Shown piece by piece: positions 1 to 11,905 of a stretch of 64,000 nt of DNA (within the stretch, counting starts at the first letter, position 1; the number at the start of each line of letters is the position of its first letter). Below the pieces are notes generated by a model. It did not search any database and was not told the origin of the DNA. It saw only the letters and a list, made by a program, of their open reading frames with translations. The DNA comes from Pestalotiopsis fici W106-1 (taxonomy: Eukaryota; Ascomycota; Sordariomycetes; Amphisphaeriales; Sporocadaceae). The position numbers were made by a program, and so were the translations under genes. The stretch covers positions 1,690,685-1,754,684 of the forward strand of contig NW_006917099.1 in the NCBI RefSeq assembly GCF_000516985.1, read 5' to 3'.

Positions 1-664
1 ACGTTCAAGATGCTCTTGGGAACGATGAAAAATCAAACAAAAGACTGAGAGAGGTCAGGTATTGCCCAGAAGAAACAGGAGCTATATAAACAAGTCAACC
101 TGACAAGTCATTCTGACATGAAGGACACCAAGACCCATGGAACTATATACCAGAACTCAAAGTACGAGACTCGAGCAATATCTAGATCCTGGCGCTTTTC
201 TAAAAACGACTATATCAGTGCCCACGAATAAGATGCCATCGCCATCATACTGGATAAGTGGAAGGAATAAGCACAGCGGCCGCTAAACCATAAACGGGAT
301 ATAATCTAGTCTTGGCAGCCTAACCAGGTACGCGTCTACGTACATGAATCATATGACAGTTTGAGCAAAATCCCCGTCTCACTTTTACTTTTCTTATCCA
401 AAGATCCAGCGTGTCTGGGCGGAACTTTGGCATAGGGGGTGGTAGCGTCGCCATTGTCCCGAAAAATAATCGAAATTGGTCCATATACCCAGCAACGACC
501 AGCTGGCCTTGAGCATGGGAAATCCATGTCGTGAAAAGACACAAGCTCGATGCCTCGACGAGAAGAAACAAAGAAAGATCTCCAATGGACATCTTTCTTC
601 ACATTGTCGACAAGACCAAACAAGACTTTTGCAATTCAGCCCAACCGCCCTCAGGAAAGCAACC
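1..664. other. Left-edge non-coding flank
   Basis: No open frame here resembles a protein family. The stretch is the 5' flank of the plus-strand regulator that starts at 665. The overlapping short frames on both strands have no family signature and read as chance frames. Confidence 0.6.
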
Positions 665-2264
665 ATGCGGCCACCATTGGAACCAACCGGCCAACTGCCC
701 TTTGTCATAACCCACGCCACCAGCAGGACCATTGAGAGTAGCCAGCGCAAGCTGATCCGAAGCCATGTGATGCGCGGAAAGAATCGCAAAAAGTCACGAC
801 CATCCCAGCCGGCGTCGTCGTCGTCGTCGTGGACTGACCAGAATGGCGAGCCCGGCAGGTATCACGGCTCAGGCTATCTGCCCATGAAAGTCGGCGGCGA
901 GTTTTCCCTTATGCGGTTCGCAGCCGAAATGACGCCCCAGACGCTGGATACGATCCGAAAGCGTGAGTTCCTTCTTATCTTTTCTTCGGCTCCAAACCCC
1001 CTGGCAGCGAGCGTCTTTGTCATGTAGAACAAGCTCAACTGATAAGTAAATCTTTTTTTGGTCTTGTTAGTAAGATATGAAATGTTCCCAATCGAATTCA
1101 CGCAGGCCTCAGAAGGCAACGAAGCATCCTGGTTCGAGCCCGTGTGGAAAGACGAGGCCTGTCTACACCTGACTCTATTCACCACCAACACGCTCCTAGC
1201 CGGACTCGCCGACAGCGCCGAGCCCGGGCACCACGAGCATCACTACTACTACCACCGGACCGCAATGATGCATTTCGACGCGGCACTGGGTATTTTGCGG
1301 CAACGTCTCGGCTCGGCGGACCGGGACATGGACGACGCCACGTCGGACTCGACCATTCTCCTCGTCGTCGGCCTCGCCATGGCGTCTACGGCCGTGGGCG
1401 ATGCCCAGACGGCCGCGCAGCACGTTGCTGGGCTGAAAAGGCTGGTAGACCTTCGCGGCGGCTGCGGAGCCTTTAGAGGGAAGCGATTGTTGCAGTCGAA
1501 AATGTACCGGTGAGTCTTTTTTTTTTTTCTTCTTAACTAGTGTTGCAGCTATTGTCGAAGCGCATTGCAAAGACTGACTTGAAAACCCCCCAAGTGTCGA
1601 TATTGAGGTGGCTCTCAGCACGGGACGGGATCCACTGCTAAAGTCTTATACATCCTGGGATCCCTACATATTTCCTTCTCAAGAGTCTGCCAGTCTTGTA
1701 GACCATCTCAACTCAAATATCAAGTCGTATATTGATACACTCGATCCGCGTCTCCGCAATATTTGGAATGACCTGTTCCAGTTTGTACGCGCAGCAAACA
1801 TTGCAGAGCAGTGCAATCGCAGCATTGACACGGATCTGTATCTAGATTCCATGATATCCATACACTATCGCCTCATCAATCTTGGATACGAAAACTCTGC
1901 GCATGAGGCTTTTCGTCTTGGACTATTGGTCTTTGCTAGCACACTGTTCCTTCAATGGCGGAATATGAAGACGCGATATGAGCATCTGGCTCAGAGGTTC
2001 AAAAGAGCTTTAATGTTCCAAGAAGACGTTCCAATCGGCATCAAGCTATGGCTTCACATCATTGGTCAGGTATTTATCTTCAATGACCACGAGGCGCAAG
2101 ACTCGAGGTCAGCCCTGACCGATTTATTGGCTCAGTGCCAAGTCAACTCCTGGGCCAAAGCAAGAAATCTTATGAAAGATATGTTGTGGGTAAATTTCCT
2201 TCACGATGGTGCTGCAGAACAGGTATTGCGAGACGCTTTGCCCGCACAAATTCATACAGGTTAG
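665..2264 (+). CDS. Fungal_trans_2-type ('tachykinin family') transcription factor-like protein
   Basis: Three exons: 665-962, 1071-1509 and 1595-2264, giving about 468 aa. Donors GTGAGT at 963 and 1510; acceptors TTGTTAG (ends 1070) and CCCAAG (ends 1594). The frames join exactly. The N-terminus carries a short block (LPFVITHATS... followed by a basic HVMRGKNRKK stretch) that I associate with the fungal family annotated as tachykinin or Fungal_trans_2 (PF11951). The rest is helical and fits the ligand- or partner-sensing half of such regulators (for example FEPVWKDEACLHL, then WKD/YIFPSQ-type segments). No Zn2Cys6 cluster is visible, as is usual in this family. The start at 665 is chosen because the conserved block follows it closely; an in-frame extension reaches further upstream. 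Presumed nuclear; target unknown. It is convergent with the peptide transporter, with only 111 bp between stops. The alternative is a non-DNA-binding member of the family. Confidence 0.75.
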
Positions 2265-2375
2265 CCTTTCGACCTACAGTAGAGACGCTGAAGCTCTATC
2301 TTGTATCCAAGCACATTCAGTTCGCGTGCTTTTCGAAAAAATTCCACTTAAGGGGAAAAGTACAGAACCCCCTTA

Positions 2376-4470
2376 TCACCCATGCCTCACCTCATCTTTG
2401 ACCTTGTCCAGGCCTTGGGCATGTCTGATCCTCTCCTGCTCGGCCTTGGCCGCAAGAGTAGCTTCAACATCCTCATCGGCAGTCTTTGATCCATGGAAAA
2501 CAGAGTCCGTCAGGTTGTTGAGCGCCTCTTCCTCCTTGTCAAGTTTGGAAAAGCTAAACCAGAAACCAATACCGCCCAACGCCGAGATGATGGCAACCGT
2601 GGTGTACAGCCAAACCAATAGCGGGTCCGCCGACAGACCAACAAACGCCTGGGCCAGGGCCGAAGAAAAGGCTTGCGAGAACCAGAACACGCCGGTAACC
2701 AGTCCGCGCATATTCTTTGGCGCCTTAGTAAAGGCATATTCCAGACCTGTGATGGAGGCGCAAATCTCGGCCAGTCCAATGAGCACATACGACGGCGTCT
2801 GGATCCATACGCTCATCTGCTGTGGCACGCCGAGCTCACAGTCATCCGCATATTTTCCACACGGGGAGTAGACGTAAATATAATGTTGCACAATGGCCGC
2901 CACAACCATGGAAGCAGTACCAAATGCAAAACCAGTGGTGATCTTCTTGATTGGTGTGAATCTAAAGCCCGTTCGTGCAATGGCTGGATATACGAACTTG
3001 TCGACAATTGGGATAAAGATGAGCAGTGAGAGGGGATTCAAGTTGGTAATGATGTCGTTTGGCACGCCATCGAGTCTCATGGTGGCTGCCTGAGAGATCA
3101 AGTTGTTGGTGAGCTGATTGTACGACAACCAATACAGCGGATACCAGCAAAATACAGTGCAGGCCTTGAAGCCACGGCGGACTTCGTCCACCCAGGCATC
3201 ATCAAAGGTCATCCATGACGGCTGGACCGCTTGCCTGCTTGGCCTGGCGCTATCCCAGAAGCCCGGGGCGCGCATGTTGTGGATGGTACGGATCGGGTTC
3301 AAGCTCCAACGACCCTTCATCGCAAGCCCCCAGACCTGAAACGATTTTCCAAGGACAGATCCCGTCGGTGGATGCCTGACGTAATGATTTTTGCAAAAGA
3401 TCATGACAAATGGACAAAGCAAGAACATGATGGTTGGCAGAGTAAAAGAAAGCCAGTAGCCGACGTAGAACTCGCTGAAAGCCATTGTAATCTGGCCGAC
3501 AAGACTTCCGACATTGATGCAAAAGTAATATCGCATGTAAATGACGGTATAGGTAAGGACCTGTTCAGATTAATATTTGGTCTTTTGTTGAGAGCCAGAT
3601 CAGAAGAACGTCAAACGTACCGGATCAACAATCACACGCTCGCCACTTTTGAGAGTCTTGATCACGGCTCGCGGCTGTTGTGCTTCATATTGCTCGGCAA
3701 TCATAGGCGAACTAGATCATATAAGCGTCCTGTCGTGTTTGAACGGTAAAGAGCTTTTCAACTCACATGTTTGCCTTGAACAGTCCCACGCCCATGCCAA
3801 AAAATATGAGCCCAAGTATAAAGGGTGCGAGCGCTGCCGAATGGGGTGATGCAATGACCCCCGGAATCGCGGAGATGACAATCAAAATGTGACCAAATGT
3901 GGCAACCCCACTGCATTAGAGTCAGAACGTAAATGAAAATGAAAAAGCCACAGAAACATACATGGCAACATTGATAGTCTTGAATTTCCCCCAGTATGTA
4001 TCAGCCAGATAACCGCCAAGTAGAGGCATGACATAAGACCAAAAGCTGTTGAAGAGCGTCAGAGCGGTTGCAACTCGCTGCCCTAGACCAAGAGCACCGG
4101 CCTGGCCCTGAAGACCAGAAGCTCCTGTCGTGGAGCCGGGAGGCATCTCTTGGCCAATGAAGTTCTGAAATACGGCCGTTGTGCCATAGTATGCGAATCG
4201 CTCGCAGAGCTCACAAAAGGCTATCGTGTATATAATCCAGTTGATAGGGCCCTTGACACGCCTCAATTTGTTGAGCTCATCTTGCGTCGGATACTCTTCA
4301 CCGTTGGGACCTCTTAGGATTTCAGTCGAGTCGGAGATTGGGGCATCATTGACAGCCCCGGGGATCTTTTCGCCGACAGGCTCTTGGAATATGGCCTTCT
4401 CATGGTCAGGAGCGTATCCTTTCGAATCTTCCGTCTTGGGTTGAATCTCCTCTTGCGTGTTTGCTGCCAT
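2376..4470 (-). CDS. ptr2: Proton-coupled oligopeptide transporter, POT/PTR2 family
   Basis: Four exons on the minus strand: 4470-3962, 3910-3767, 3711-3621 and 3560-2376, giving 642 aa, the usual size for fungal PTR2. The family imports di- and tripeptides with protons across the plasma membrane. Visible signatures are FCELCERFAYYG in the first membrane segment, GGYLADTYWGKF, the NISPMIAEQY motif rebuilt exactly across introns 2 and 3, and the later MRYYFCINVGSL and FWYPLYWLSYNQ segments. The cytoplasmic N-terminus (about 90 residues) and C-terminus are hydrophilic and acidic, as in other fungal members. The ATG at 4470 (MAANTQEE) is the first in frame; the upstream in-frame extension has no ATG. 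Expression is normally nitrogen-regulated in the family; I did not identify a specific site here. Confidence 0.95.
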
Positions 4471-5491
4471 TTTCAGTTCTTGCGGTGATCGGGCAAAAAC
4501 GGGCAAGACAAGAGAGTAAACGAAAGTAAAGAAAAGCGGCAGGAATGTTATGCAGATCGCGCCGACCAGTAGGCAAAGGCGGTTTGGAGGTCATAAATAG
4601 GCAACGACTGATCCCCCCGCACATGCTTACAAGCAGGTTTGATGCCGGCCTCGTGAGTAACATTTGGACATGCTTTTTATCTACTTCGCCAAGAATACCA
4701 AGCTGCGAATCACGCGGTAGCCTCGCTCTCGGCGGCCCAGTTTGCGGTGCCGAATGGCGTTGGAGAGTCTTGCCAGCTTCCGCGAAGGTGAAAAGATCGA
4801 CGATCAACGCGCTTCTAGGCGCATGTAACCGGCACAAACGATGTCTACTCTACCAGGATGAATCTCACCCAGCGCAGGGGGTGGATGACTGAAAACACCG
4901 AGTATTGGAAAGTATCCGATAGCTGCAGCCTTCATCAATGAATTTCTAGAAGTCATTCCTTCAAGCTTCTCTGCGTTGCGGGCAGTTCCGACCTTGAGGT
5001 GCTGTTACATCGCGCGTTCGGCAGGGTCATACGAGATCCGAGTAGTCATTGTCAGCCAAGTGATCTCCCCAAGGTGGCGTGAAAGTAAGCAGAGATTGTT
5101 TTTGGCCTATGAAGAACTCGAATAAAATGACATTTATGCACGCCAAGTGAAAGCAAGGTAAGCTGCCGCGGTCAGGCGCTTCGAAAAGAACTCGAGCCTG
5201 TTCGCATAACGGTAGCACGATTAGATGACCCAAATAGGCATTCCTGGGTGCGGTGCGGGTTTTGCCTGTCGTACTTGTTTTCGTCGAACCAACTACATGA
5301 GATGGTCTGTGCAAGGCTGACCCAGCAGCCTTCCGGATGACTTTAGACCGTCATTACTGATGAATGCAGTTGTGTATTCTATCCTCGATCGTGTGGTTTG
5401 GTCTTGATGACAAGGCAATCTCCTCTCAAGACATGAATGGGAGAATGTTGAGGTTCTTTTGAATTATTCCCGGCAAGGCTTGAGTGAAGGA
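4471..5491. other. Spacer: promoter of the peptide transporter and 3' flank of the next gene
   Basis: About 1 kb with no recognisable coding sequence. It must hold the 5' leader of the minus-strand PTR2 gene and the terminator region of the minus-strand regulator ending at 5492. Short frames on both strands lack family signatures. Confidence 0.6.
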
Positions 5492-7216
5492 CTACTCGTA
5501 GTTTGGCCTAACCTTGACGATCGAGGTTGCATCAATATATCGCTGGGCAGAGGATCCTACCGACCAGTTGTCGAGCTCTTCGGCGCATGTCTGGGAGTGA
5601 TAGTTAGCACAAGCCTTTGTGACCTCGACACAAGAATGGAAATGTAAGGATGAAATATCAAGACGTACCTTGGCCGACTCTGTCAAGTAAACTTCACCAG
5701 TCAAGGGGTCATTATCAAGCGCGAGGTCGACGCTAATGAACCAGTCACACTCGACTGTCCGGCTCATGTCCTCGAGCCATCTCCAGTCTCTCTGGAGGGT
5801 ATCTGGGTGACTAGTGATCGTCTCTCTCAGTAAGGGCCAAAAGAGAAAGTCGACAAGTTCCACATGCGGCATGTACAACTGAGCCATCGTGGGACGAAAC
5901 CACTCTGGAATAGCCAAGAAGCTTTCCAGCCTGGGATCAATCATCCACCGAGCCAGTGTCCAAGCGAGGTGCATGGATGCAAACGCAGCAAAGGTATGCT
6001 TTTTGCGTTGGATACTAAAGACGAGACGTGCTGCCCACTTGGACAGTAGCCTCGAGTGGCTGTATTGTTCCTGGTTGAAAATGGCGGCAATATTGCAGCT
6101 CTTTCCGGCGACTGAGTCTATGGGCTCGCCAGCCTTAATAAGCAATTGTGCTTGTAGCAGTGTGGACGAGATGGAGGTCTTGACTGATGAAGGTCCAGGT
6201 AAAGTAGTCAAGGGCAAGATGGACCATAGGGACTGGAACATGTTTGCGTGTTGCTGCTGCTGAATCTGAGGAGGGTGGTGATTTGCAAGAATAGCACTCG
6301 AGAAGGGCAAGTTTTTGAAATTGTTGGAATGTCTAGGAGTCAAATCGTTTTCTGTATTGGGGTGAGAATTGCCGACAGAGTGGTCGAGAAGCTCGGGTGG
6401 CTTCTTTTGCGCCGCCGGGTGCTCCGAGTTGGCATTGTCATCATTGTTTAGGGTCGTCGGTTCTCGTGTCCAGTCGCGTCGGTTGAAGAGAAGGGGAGGG
6501 AAATCGTGTTCTTTGTCAGTGTCGCTTATCTCTGGCGATGGCCTGTGGCCTGGCTGGATTAACTCGGAGCTGGCAGAAAATGTGGCCACCGACTCATTGA
6601 ATGTGAAGAAAAAAAAAAAGACGGGAGACATGAAATGGTTCGAGAGTTGACAAAAGGGAAAGAGTTGGACGTACCAGGAGGCGGAAGGAACTACCTCCTG
6701 AAGTGGATCGTGCACTCGGGCGCCCGAATGGTCATTATCATGATTTTGCACATCTCGCCTCATCAAGGCGAGCATGGATTGTGCTTCGTCGTAGGTACCA
6801 TGTCTGAGAACACGCAACTTTTCCTCAAGGTCTGTGATGATGGCTTGGAGTCGCGCAATCTCGAATTCGGCACTCTGCTGTTTGGTCATACCTTCGAAGC
6901 GCGTATCAAAGACACACTCCAACTTTCTTCGGTCGCATCGTGAACATTTTGGGCGTTTGCCATCACACTGGATCAAGGAGGGGGTCGAGACGTCAGGGAC
7001 CGAAGGCTTTTTTCTTCTTTCTCATAGAGTATGCTTGTCGCAACCTCTCCTCTGTCAACAACATACCTTTGTCTTCTTGGCCTGGCAATTCCGGCAAGCA
7101 TTCTTGACCAAGTTGCTTCGACGCGACGGTCCAGCTATCTCAGAAGATTGTCCACCACTAGCGGTCGGAGCAGGAGCAAGTGGCCTCCAAGCCCTCTTGG
7201 GCCCTGTCTCTGGCAT
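5492..7216 (-). CDS. Zn2Cys6 transcription factor with DUF3425-like C-terminus
   Basis: Four exons: 7216-7067, 6967-6675, 6569-5669 and 5590-5492, giving 480 aa. The zinc cluster is split by intron 1. Exon 1 ends ACRNCQAKKTK and exon 2 begins CDGKRPKCSRC, giving C-x2-C-x6-C-x6-C-x2-C-x6-C near residues 41-68. A leucine-rich helix follows (about residues 80-105: AEFEIARLQAIITDLEEKL), a likely dimerisation coiled coil. The C-terminal half has the pattern seen in fungal DUF3425 (PF11905) proteins: LSKWAARLVFSIQ, then IPEWFRPTMAQLYMPHV and a FWPLLRE segment. Introns 2 (105 bp, poly-pyrimidine then GCCAG) and 3 (78 bp, GTACGT...CCCAG) are both in frame, so retention would change but not stop the protein. 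The last about 10 residues are the least certain. Nuclear DNA-binding regulator; targets unknown, with the adjacent peptide transporter a possible but unproven one. Confidence 0.85.
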
Positions 7217-9454
7217 AGTGGGCACTTGTCAAAGCCATACACATTGGCTCCTCACCTTGCCCATGTCAGAACGGGAACGAGGGTCTCAGAATGGCGGGAG
7301 GATTATTATTCTGGTCGCTGGTGACGTAAAAGCCACCGGACCTGTTTCCTGGTTGTGTGTGGTTGGTTCGTGAATGGCTACAGTACTGTTTGGGTGGATG
7401 ACTCGGTAGGTAGGCAAGTAACTCAGCGACAGGTCCACGAAACGGGATCTGGGAGTCGGAGAGTATGCACAGCACGCACCCATGGGGAGTCATTTCGAGA
7501 GCCGTGCCGGAGCTCATGTCCGTTCCCCCGCAATACAACCACCAGAACAAGCCCTGTGGCTTGATGATCGCCTCTTCTGCACATATCTGAAAATAGCGGA
7601 TGCATACTTGCGACCGCGACGGCGTAGTTTTAGGCTCGACGATCAAGTCATAAACATGACTTGAGTCTTGGCAAGTTTGATTGAAAGGTTCAAAGGTATT
7701 ACTTGATGCGGAATTCTCTCGAGGTTTATTCGACGACGGGGAATCATTGTCGTACTACCACTGTATAAAAAAAAAGTCCATAGCCTGGTGTGTGCAAAAA
7801 GCATACACAAATTTATAAACATATGACCACCATCATCATCACCATGATCATCTGTGCAGAGGAAAATACACTTTGACTGGTTCAAAAGACGTTAGACGTT
7901 ATCAATCATGCCAATCAGTGACGGGAGCATAGTCTCCCAAGAAACAATATACACTTTTACCTGGTCATCAATTGACACATGTGACGGGTCTATGACGGGC
8001 ACTATGACGACGGACACCCATTATAACCTTGACTTCTACTTTTAACTGCCCAAAAAGTGCACACCACTCCTCAGCATGAAATATCATTGGTGATGCTTAA
8101 TTAAATGTCCAAACGACTACTTCAAGGTATAATCGTCTAGTTAAATGTATAAAGGCTCACTCTAATGTATGATTGCTTCCTGGTCAATATTTGGCAGAGC
8201 CATGTCTGTCCACGCGCCCCACGTCGCTCAAGCAAGTATATGCCGTTTGTAGGTATACATTGATCTCACCCAATTCGGTCCCCTGATTCATGACCAAAAC
8301 CACCAACAGAACGGTCAAGGCACCTGACAATTGAGCAAGTACTTCAATGTGTTTCTCCAAACAGGTCCATCTCGTCGGTCAACTCTTCTCCCTTTGCCGA
8401 TCATGCCAAGAGTGTGCCATTGCAGCCAGACGGGAGTGCCCCGCGAAACCCCAACGACGCCCGTGCACAGACTTTAGACTTGTCAATACATAAAAAGACA
8501 AAAAGAGGGTGTGCGATAGTATTGCCAAGAACACCCCTCAGGCTTCTAGACAGCTCATCTTATTCCATACTCAGGGCCATCTATCATTCATCGTTATCCT
8601 TGTATGACTGTTCTTCCTTGGCCCAACTAGACACCTTGTTGCTCGTGTGTGGCAGACACCAGGCTTTAGTATCATGTTGCTCGAGTAAGATGTGGTATTC
8701 ATGGGGCTCGTCTATTCGCGTGTTCAAGAAAAAACCGAGAACGGTATATCATACATCACCCTCCTTTCGTGCCAGATCCGTTACCCTAAGCTAAACTCCC
8801 CTCGAGTTCCTGTGCATTATGTCATATCGTTCCAGTCAACACACGTACACTAATTTCGCCGCCCTCTTCGAAAAAGCTCAAAAGAAAATGACCAAAAGCA
8901 AGTTGACAGACTTGAAATGCAAGAAACAGCCGGACCAGCCGAAATATTATCCTCATTCGCTTCCCAAGCCTCTGACCACCTTGATACAAGAATGATGGAA
9001 GTGTACTTATCAACAATAGCATGCGGCCGTTCCTACGCCCGAGGCTGCCCGTCCGCCGTGTCGATTGAACGTGTGCTACCATAGTCTCTATTATGTTATA
9101 TATCGTCGCAACGAAGAAATGACAAAAAACAGAGCTACCGGCTCTTTTCGGTCGGTTGTAATCAATGGCATGGGTCACGCATCGTTCGATGGCGTGTAAA
9201 GGCTCAAGTTGTCCTGGGCCTGGCAAAAAAAAAAATACATGCGGAAACGTGCCCAAGTGCAAATGTCCAAGCCCGTTGCAAGACTGCTTGTCGACACAAG
9301 ACCAGGCGCGAGACGTGGATGGAATGAAAAGTGGTATCAAACGTGAAACGAAGAGTCCAAAACGCCATGCTGCATGAAAGCATAGATATCGCAGGTCTTT
9401 GGGTGGTTGTACAGGCGTATAATGTCTAGTCGGAAATCCCGCAAACGATGGCAT
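7217..9454. other. Long spacer without recognised genes
   Basis: About 2.2 kb between the regulator start (7216) and the RasGAP stop (9455). A 210-codon minus-strand frame directly behind the RasGAP stop (8822-9454) has no ATG-anchored family signature and is best read as 3' untranslated sequence. No tRNA or repeat array was recognised. Confidence 0.6.
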
Positions 9455-11905
9455 CTACCATCCCTTTTTCCGTGCGAAGCGCTTGTTGAGGAGGGTCAGC
9501 ACTTTTGGTACGTTGAACTGGACGTATTCGAGATCCAAATCATCTTGTCCATCCTTCTGCATCTCGAGCAGATCGTCCAGTTTGAGGTCCAGCTCGAGCA
9601 GACCACGGTTCCGACCTGAATTGAAGTTAGATGAAAAGCTTGAATCTGCTTTGAGTTTTCCCACTTACCCTTGTAGTGTAGTGAAATGACAAATGTTCCT
9701 GGTAGCGGACTGGTGAAATTGAAGTAGATGTTGGCTCTCCTATTGTCCGGAACATTGCTCTTCTGGATGACACCCTCCTTCTCCAGCTGCTGGTGGGTAA
9801 ATTTGTACGGACCAAGCACTTGTTGCTTTTGTTGTTTGCGTCGAGTTCCCTCAGACTGGCTACGAACATTGTGCAAGTAACTTTTGTACGTCTCAAGCTG
9901 TCCAACAAGATAAGAGTTATGGTCGCGAATCGTCTTGTAGACTTCCTCCAGCTTGGATGTTTCGAGAATGACTCCATCCTTCAGAGAGCCGAGGTGTTGC
10001 AACTCTTGCTCAACCTCATCTCGCAAAAGGCTAAAGCCGTCCGACTTGTCAATGACCTTCATTTCCTGCAGCTGGCTGAGCAGCTCCATGGCCCTGATGC
10101 CCTTTCTCACCATGACGGCATCGTTCTTTGACGTGGCAGATGCATCGGCGATCCTCTCAAGCCGCAGTGGCCGCCGAGCAACTGAGCTATTGGCAGGTAT
10201 TGATCGCATGACTTGGACGAAAATGGACTTGGCTTCCATAAAGAAAATCTCCTCTTGGGTGATATCAAGAGCAGCCGTCAGATTGTCAATGGCTGTTTCC
10301 CAACGACTGAAGAGCGGCAGGTTGATTGCTCGGTTTTCCTTGCGTGGCACTTGGGGCGGCGCCTTGCCAAGCTCAGACATGATTTGAGATAGATGCGAGT
10401 TCTCGTCCTTACAGAGTTCCCCGGTGTGCTTCTCAATTAATCCGTGCATGGCGTAGACTTCGTTCAAGGTGATGGACAATTCGAGATCCTTTTTGGACAA
10501 GGCGACGTAGCTATCCATCTCCAGGCTTTCGTAAAAGTCTTGCACCTCGCAAAGATCCAGCATGAATTTGTTGACCCGGTCCTTGTTCAGCTGGATGAAT
10601 GGTTGCAGTTTTGCCATGTATGGCTCCTTGGCATATGATGGCTTGTTTGCAAGATTCTGTAGCATCTTTGCAATGAGTGTCAATGTTCTCCGCGGTTTCT
10701 CGGCCGGGACCCCATCAATGAGCATGTATGACTTTGGCGTCACAATGGCCGGATTGATGAAGCGAAGGAAAAAGAATCCACCAATCAATGTACAAATGAC
10801 CTGATCATTGGCGTCGGGATACTTTCTCTTGGTGAGACTTCGAATCTGCTTGCAGATCCACCGAATACCGTACGGAGCCTCGTCCAGCCCCTCGATGATC
10901 GTGTTCAAGAAACCACTGGCGATCTCGGTAAGCATGGTTAACCTTGGCTCGATGATGGCCTGGACCTGTGAGTTCTCGGCCGCCTGTTCCGCCGTGATAC
11001 CTCTAGGCAAGGACGGAGGCAAGCTGCCGGTATCCTCCTCGATTTGCTCGCACATGCGTTCGTAGACTTTGAGAGGGTTGATTTCCAGGTCGAGATCCTT
11101 TAGTTCAATCAGGCTGTTGATTCTATCGGCCAAAACCGACCGGAGAAAGCTCTGTCCGGGACCTCTTCGGGTATAAGTTGTCATCATTCGCGATACCGGT
11201 GTGTTGGCTCGCAGTAGCGACGAGTATTCGGGCGTAGAGTCAAATTGGTATGTCAAGACAGACTGAAACATGGTCAACAAAAGATGCTCCTCGCGACTCT
11301 CGTACTGGTTTCCATAGATGGTGAACATGACGGTTTGCAGCAGCGAATCAATCTCGGACATGGAGACGAGTCGGCACAAATGCGCAATGTGCCTGGGCTC
11401 GGACTGCAGCAAGAACATCAGGTTTCCGTATTTCTGAGTCTTGTCGTCGTTTGGAAAAGCACCCTCCTGTAGCTCGGTGGCGTCCTCCAAATGGCTTGCC
11501 ACCTCATTTTGTTCCTCCAGGGCCATTCGGTTTTGAATCAAAAGAGCGATTCGTGAGTCGAGGTAGCGTACGTCTTTTTCGAGGACGAAATTCTTCTTGG
11601 ACTGGGACGAGATTTTGGATTTCAAATCGCGTAGCGTCTTTTGAGCTATAGGATCACAATATCAGCACGGGGTGTGTTTTCCAACTCGACTAGTTTCAAC
11701 TACCTTTTGCCAGCTCATCCTCTATCTCGAGATCTGTCTCGTTTGCCGACATGGACATGTATAGTGCGGACATGGAGTACCGCTTGGACTGGCGGGCTGA
11801 CCGCGTGCCATCGTAGGACGACATGGTGTTCTGACGTGAAATGGGTTGGTAAGATGACGAGGATGCCGTCGAGGCTCGCGATGGTGTTGACAACATGACG
11901 GACAT
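9455..11905 (-). CDS. Ras GTPase-activating protein, IQGAP/Sar1 (Gap1) type
   Basis: Three exons: 11905-11704, 11645-9669 and 9615-9455, giving 779 aa. The protein speeds GTP hydrolysis on Ras and so damps Ras-cAMP/MAPK signalling at membranes. The first about 55 residues are Ser/Thr-rich and low complexity. A coiled region follows (DELAKAQKTLRDLKSKI). The RasGAP domain spans roughly residues 175-395 and shows FLRFINPAIVTP at about 360-370, the most conserved RasGAP motif. The C-terminal RasGAP_C part carries LGPYKFTHQQLEKEGVI and ends ...NVPKVLTLLNKRFARKKGW. Both introns restore the frame exactly (ELAK|AQK and HYKG|RNRG). No calponin-homology or IQ motifs are visible, so this is the short Sar1/Gap1-like form, not a full IQGAP. 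The ATG at 11905 is the first in frame, close to a conserved-looking N-terminus. Upstream lies an unusually long spacer that probably includes a long 5' leader. Confidence 0.95.

Noticed and set aside
7266..7646. 126-codon minus frame upstream of the DUF3425-type regulator
   Set aside because: It ends before the real ATG, has no signature and is not needed for the zinc cluster.
8822..9454. 210-codon minus-strand open frame directly behind the RasGAP stop
   Set aside because: No family motif; composition and position fit the RasGAP 3' untranslated region.
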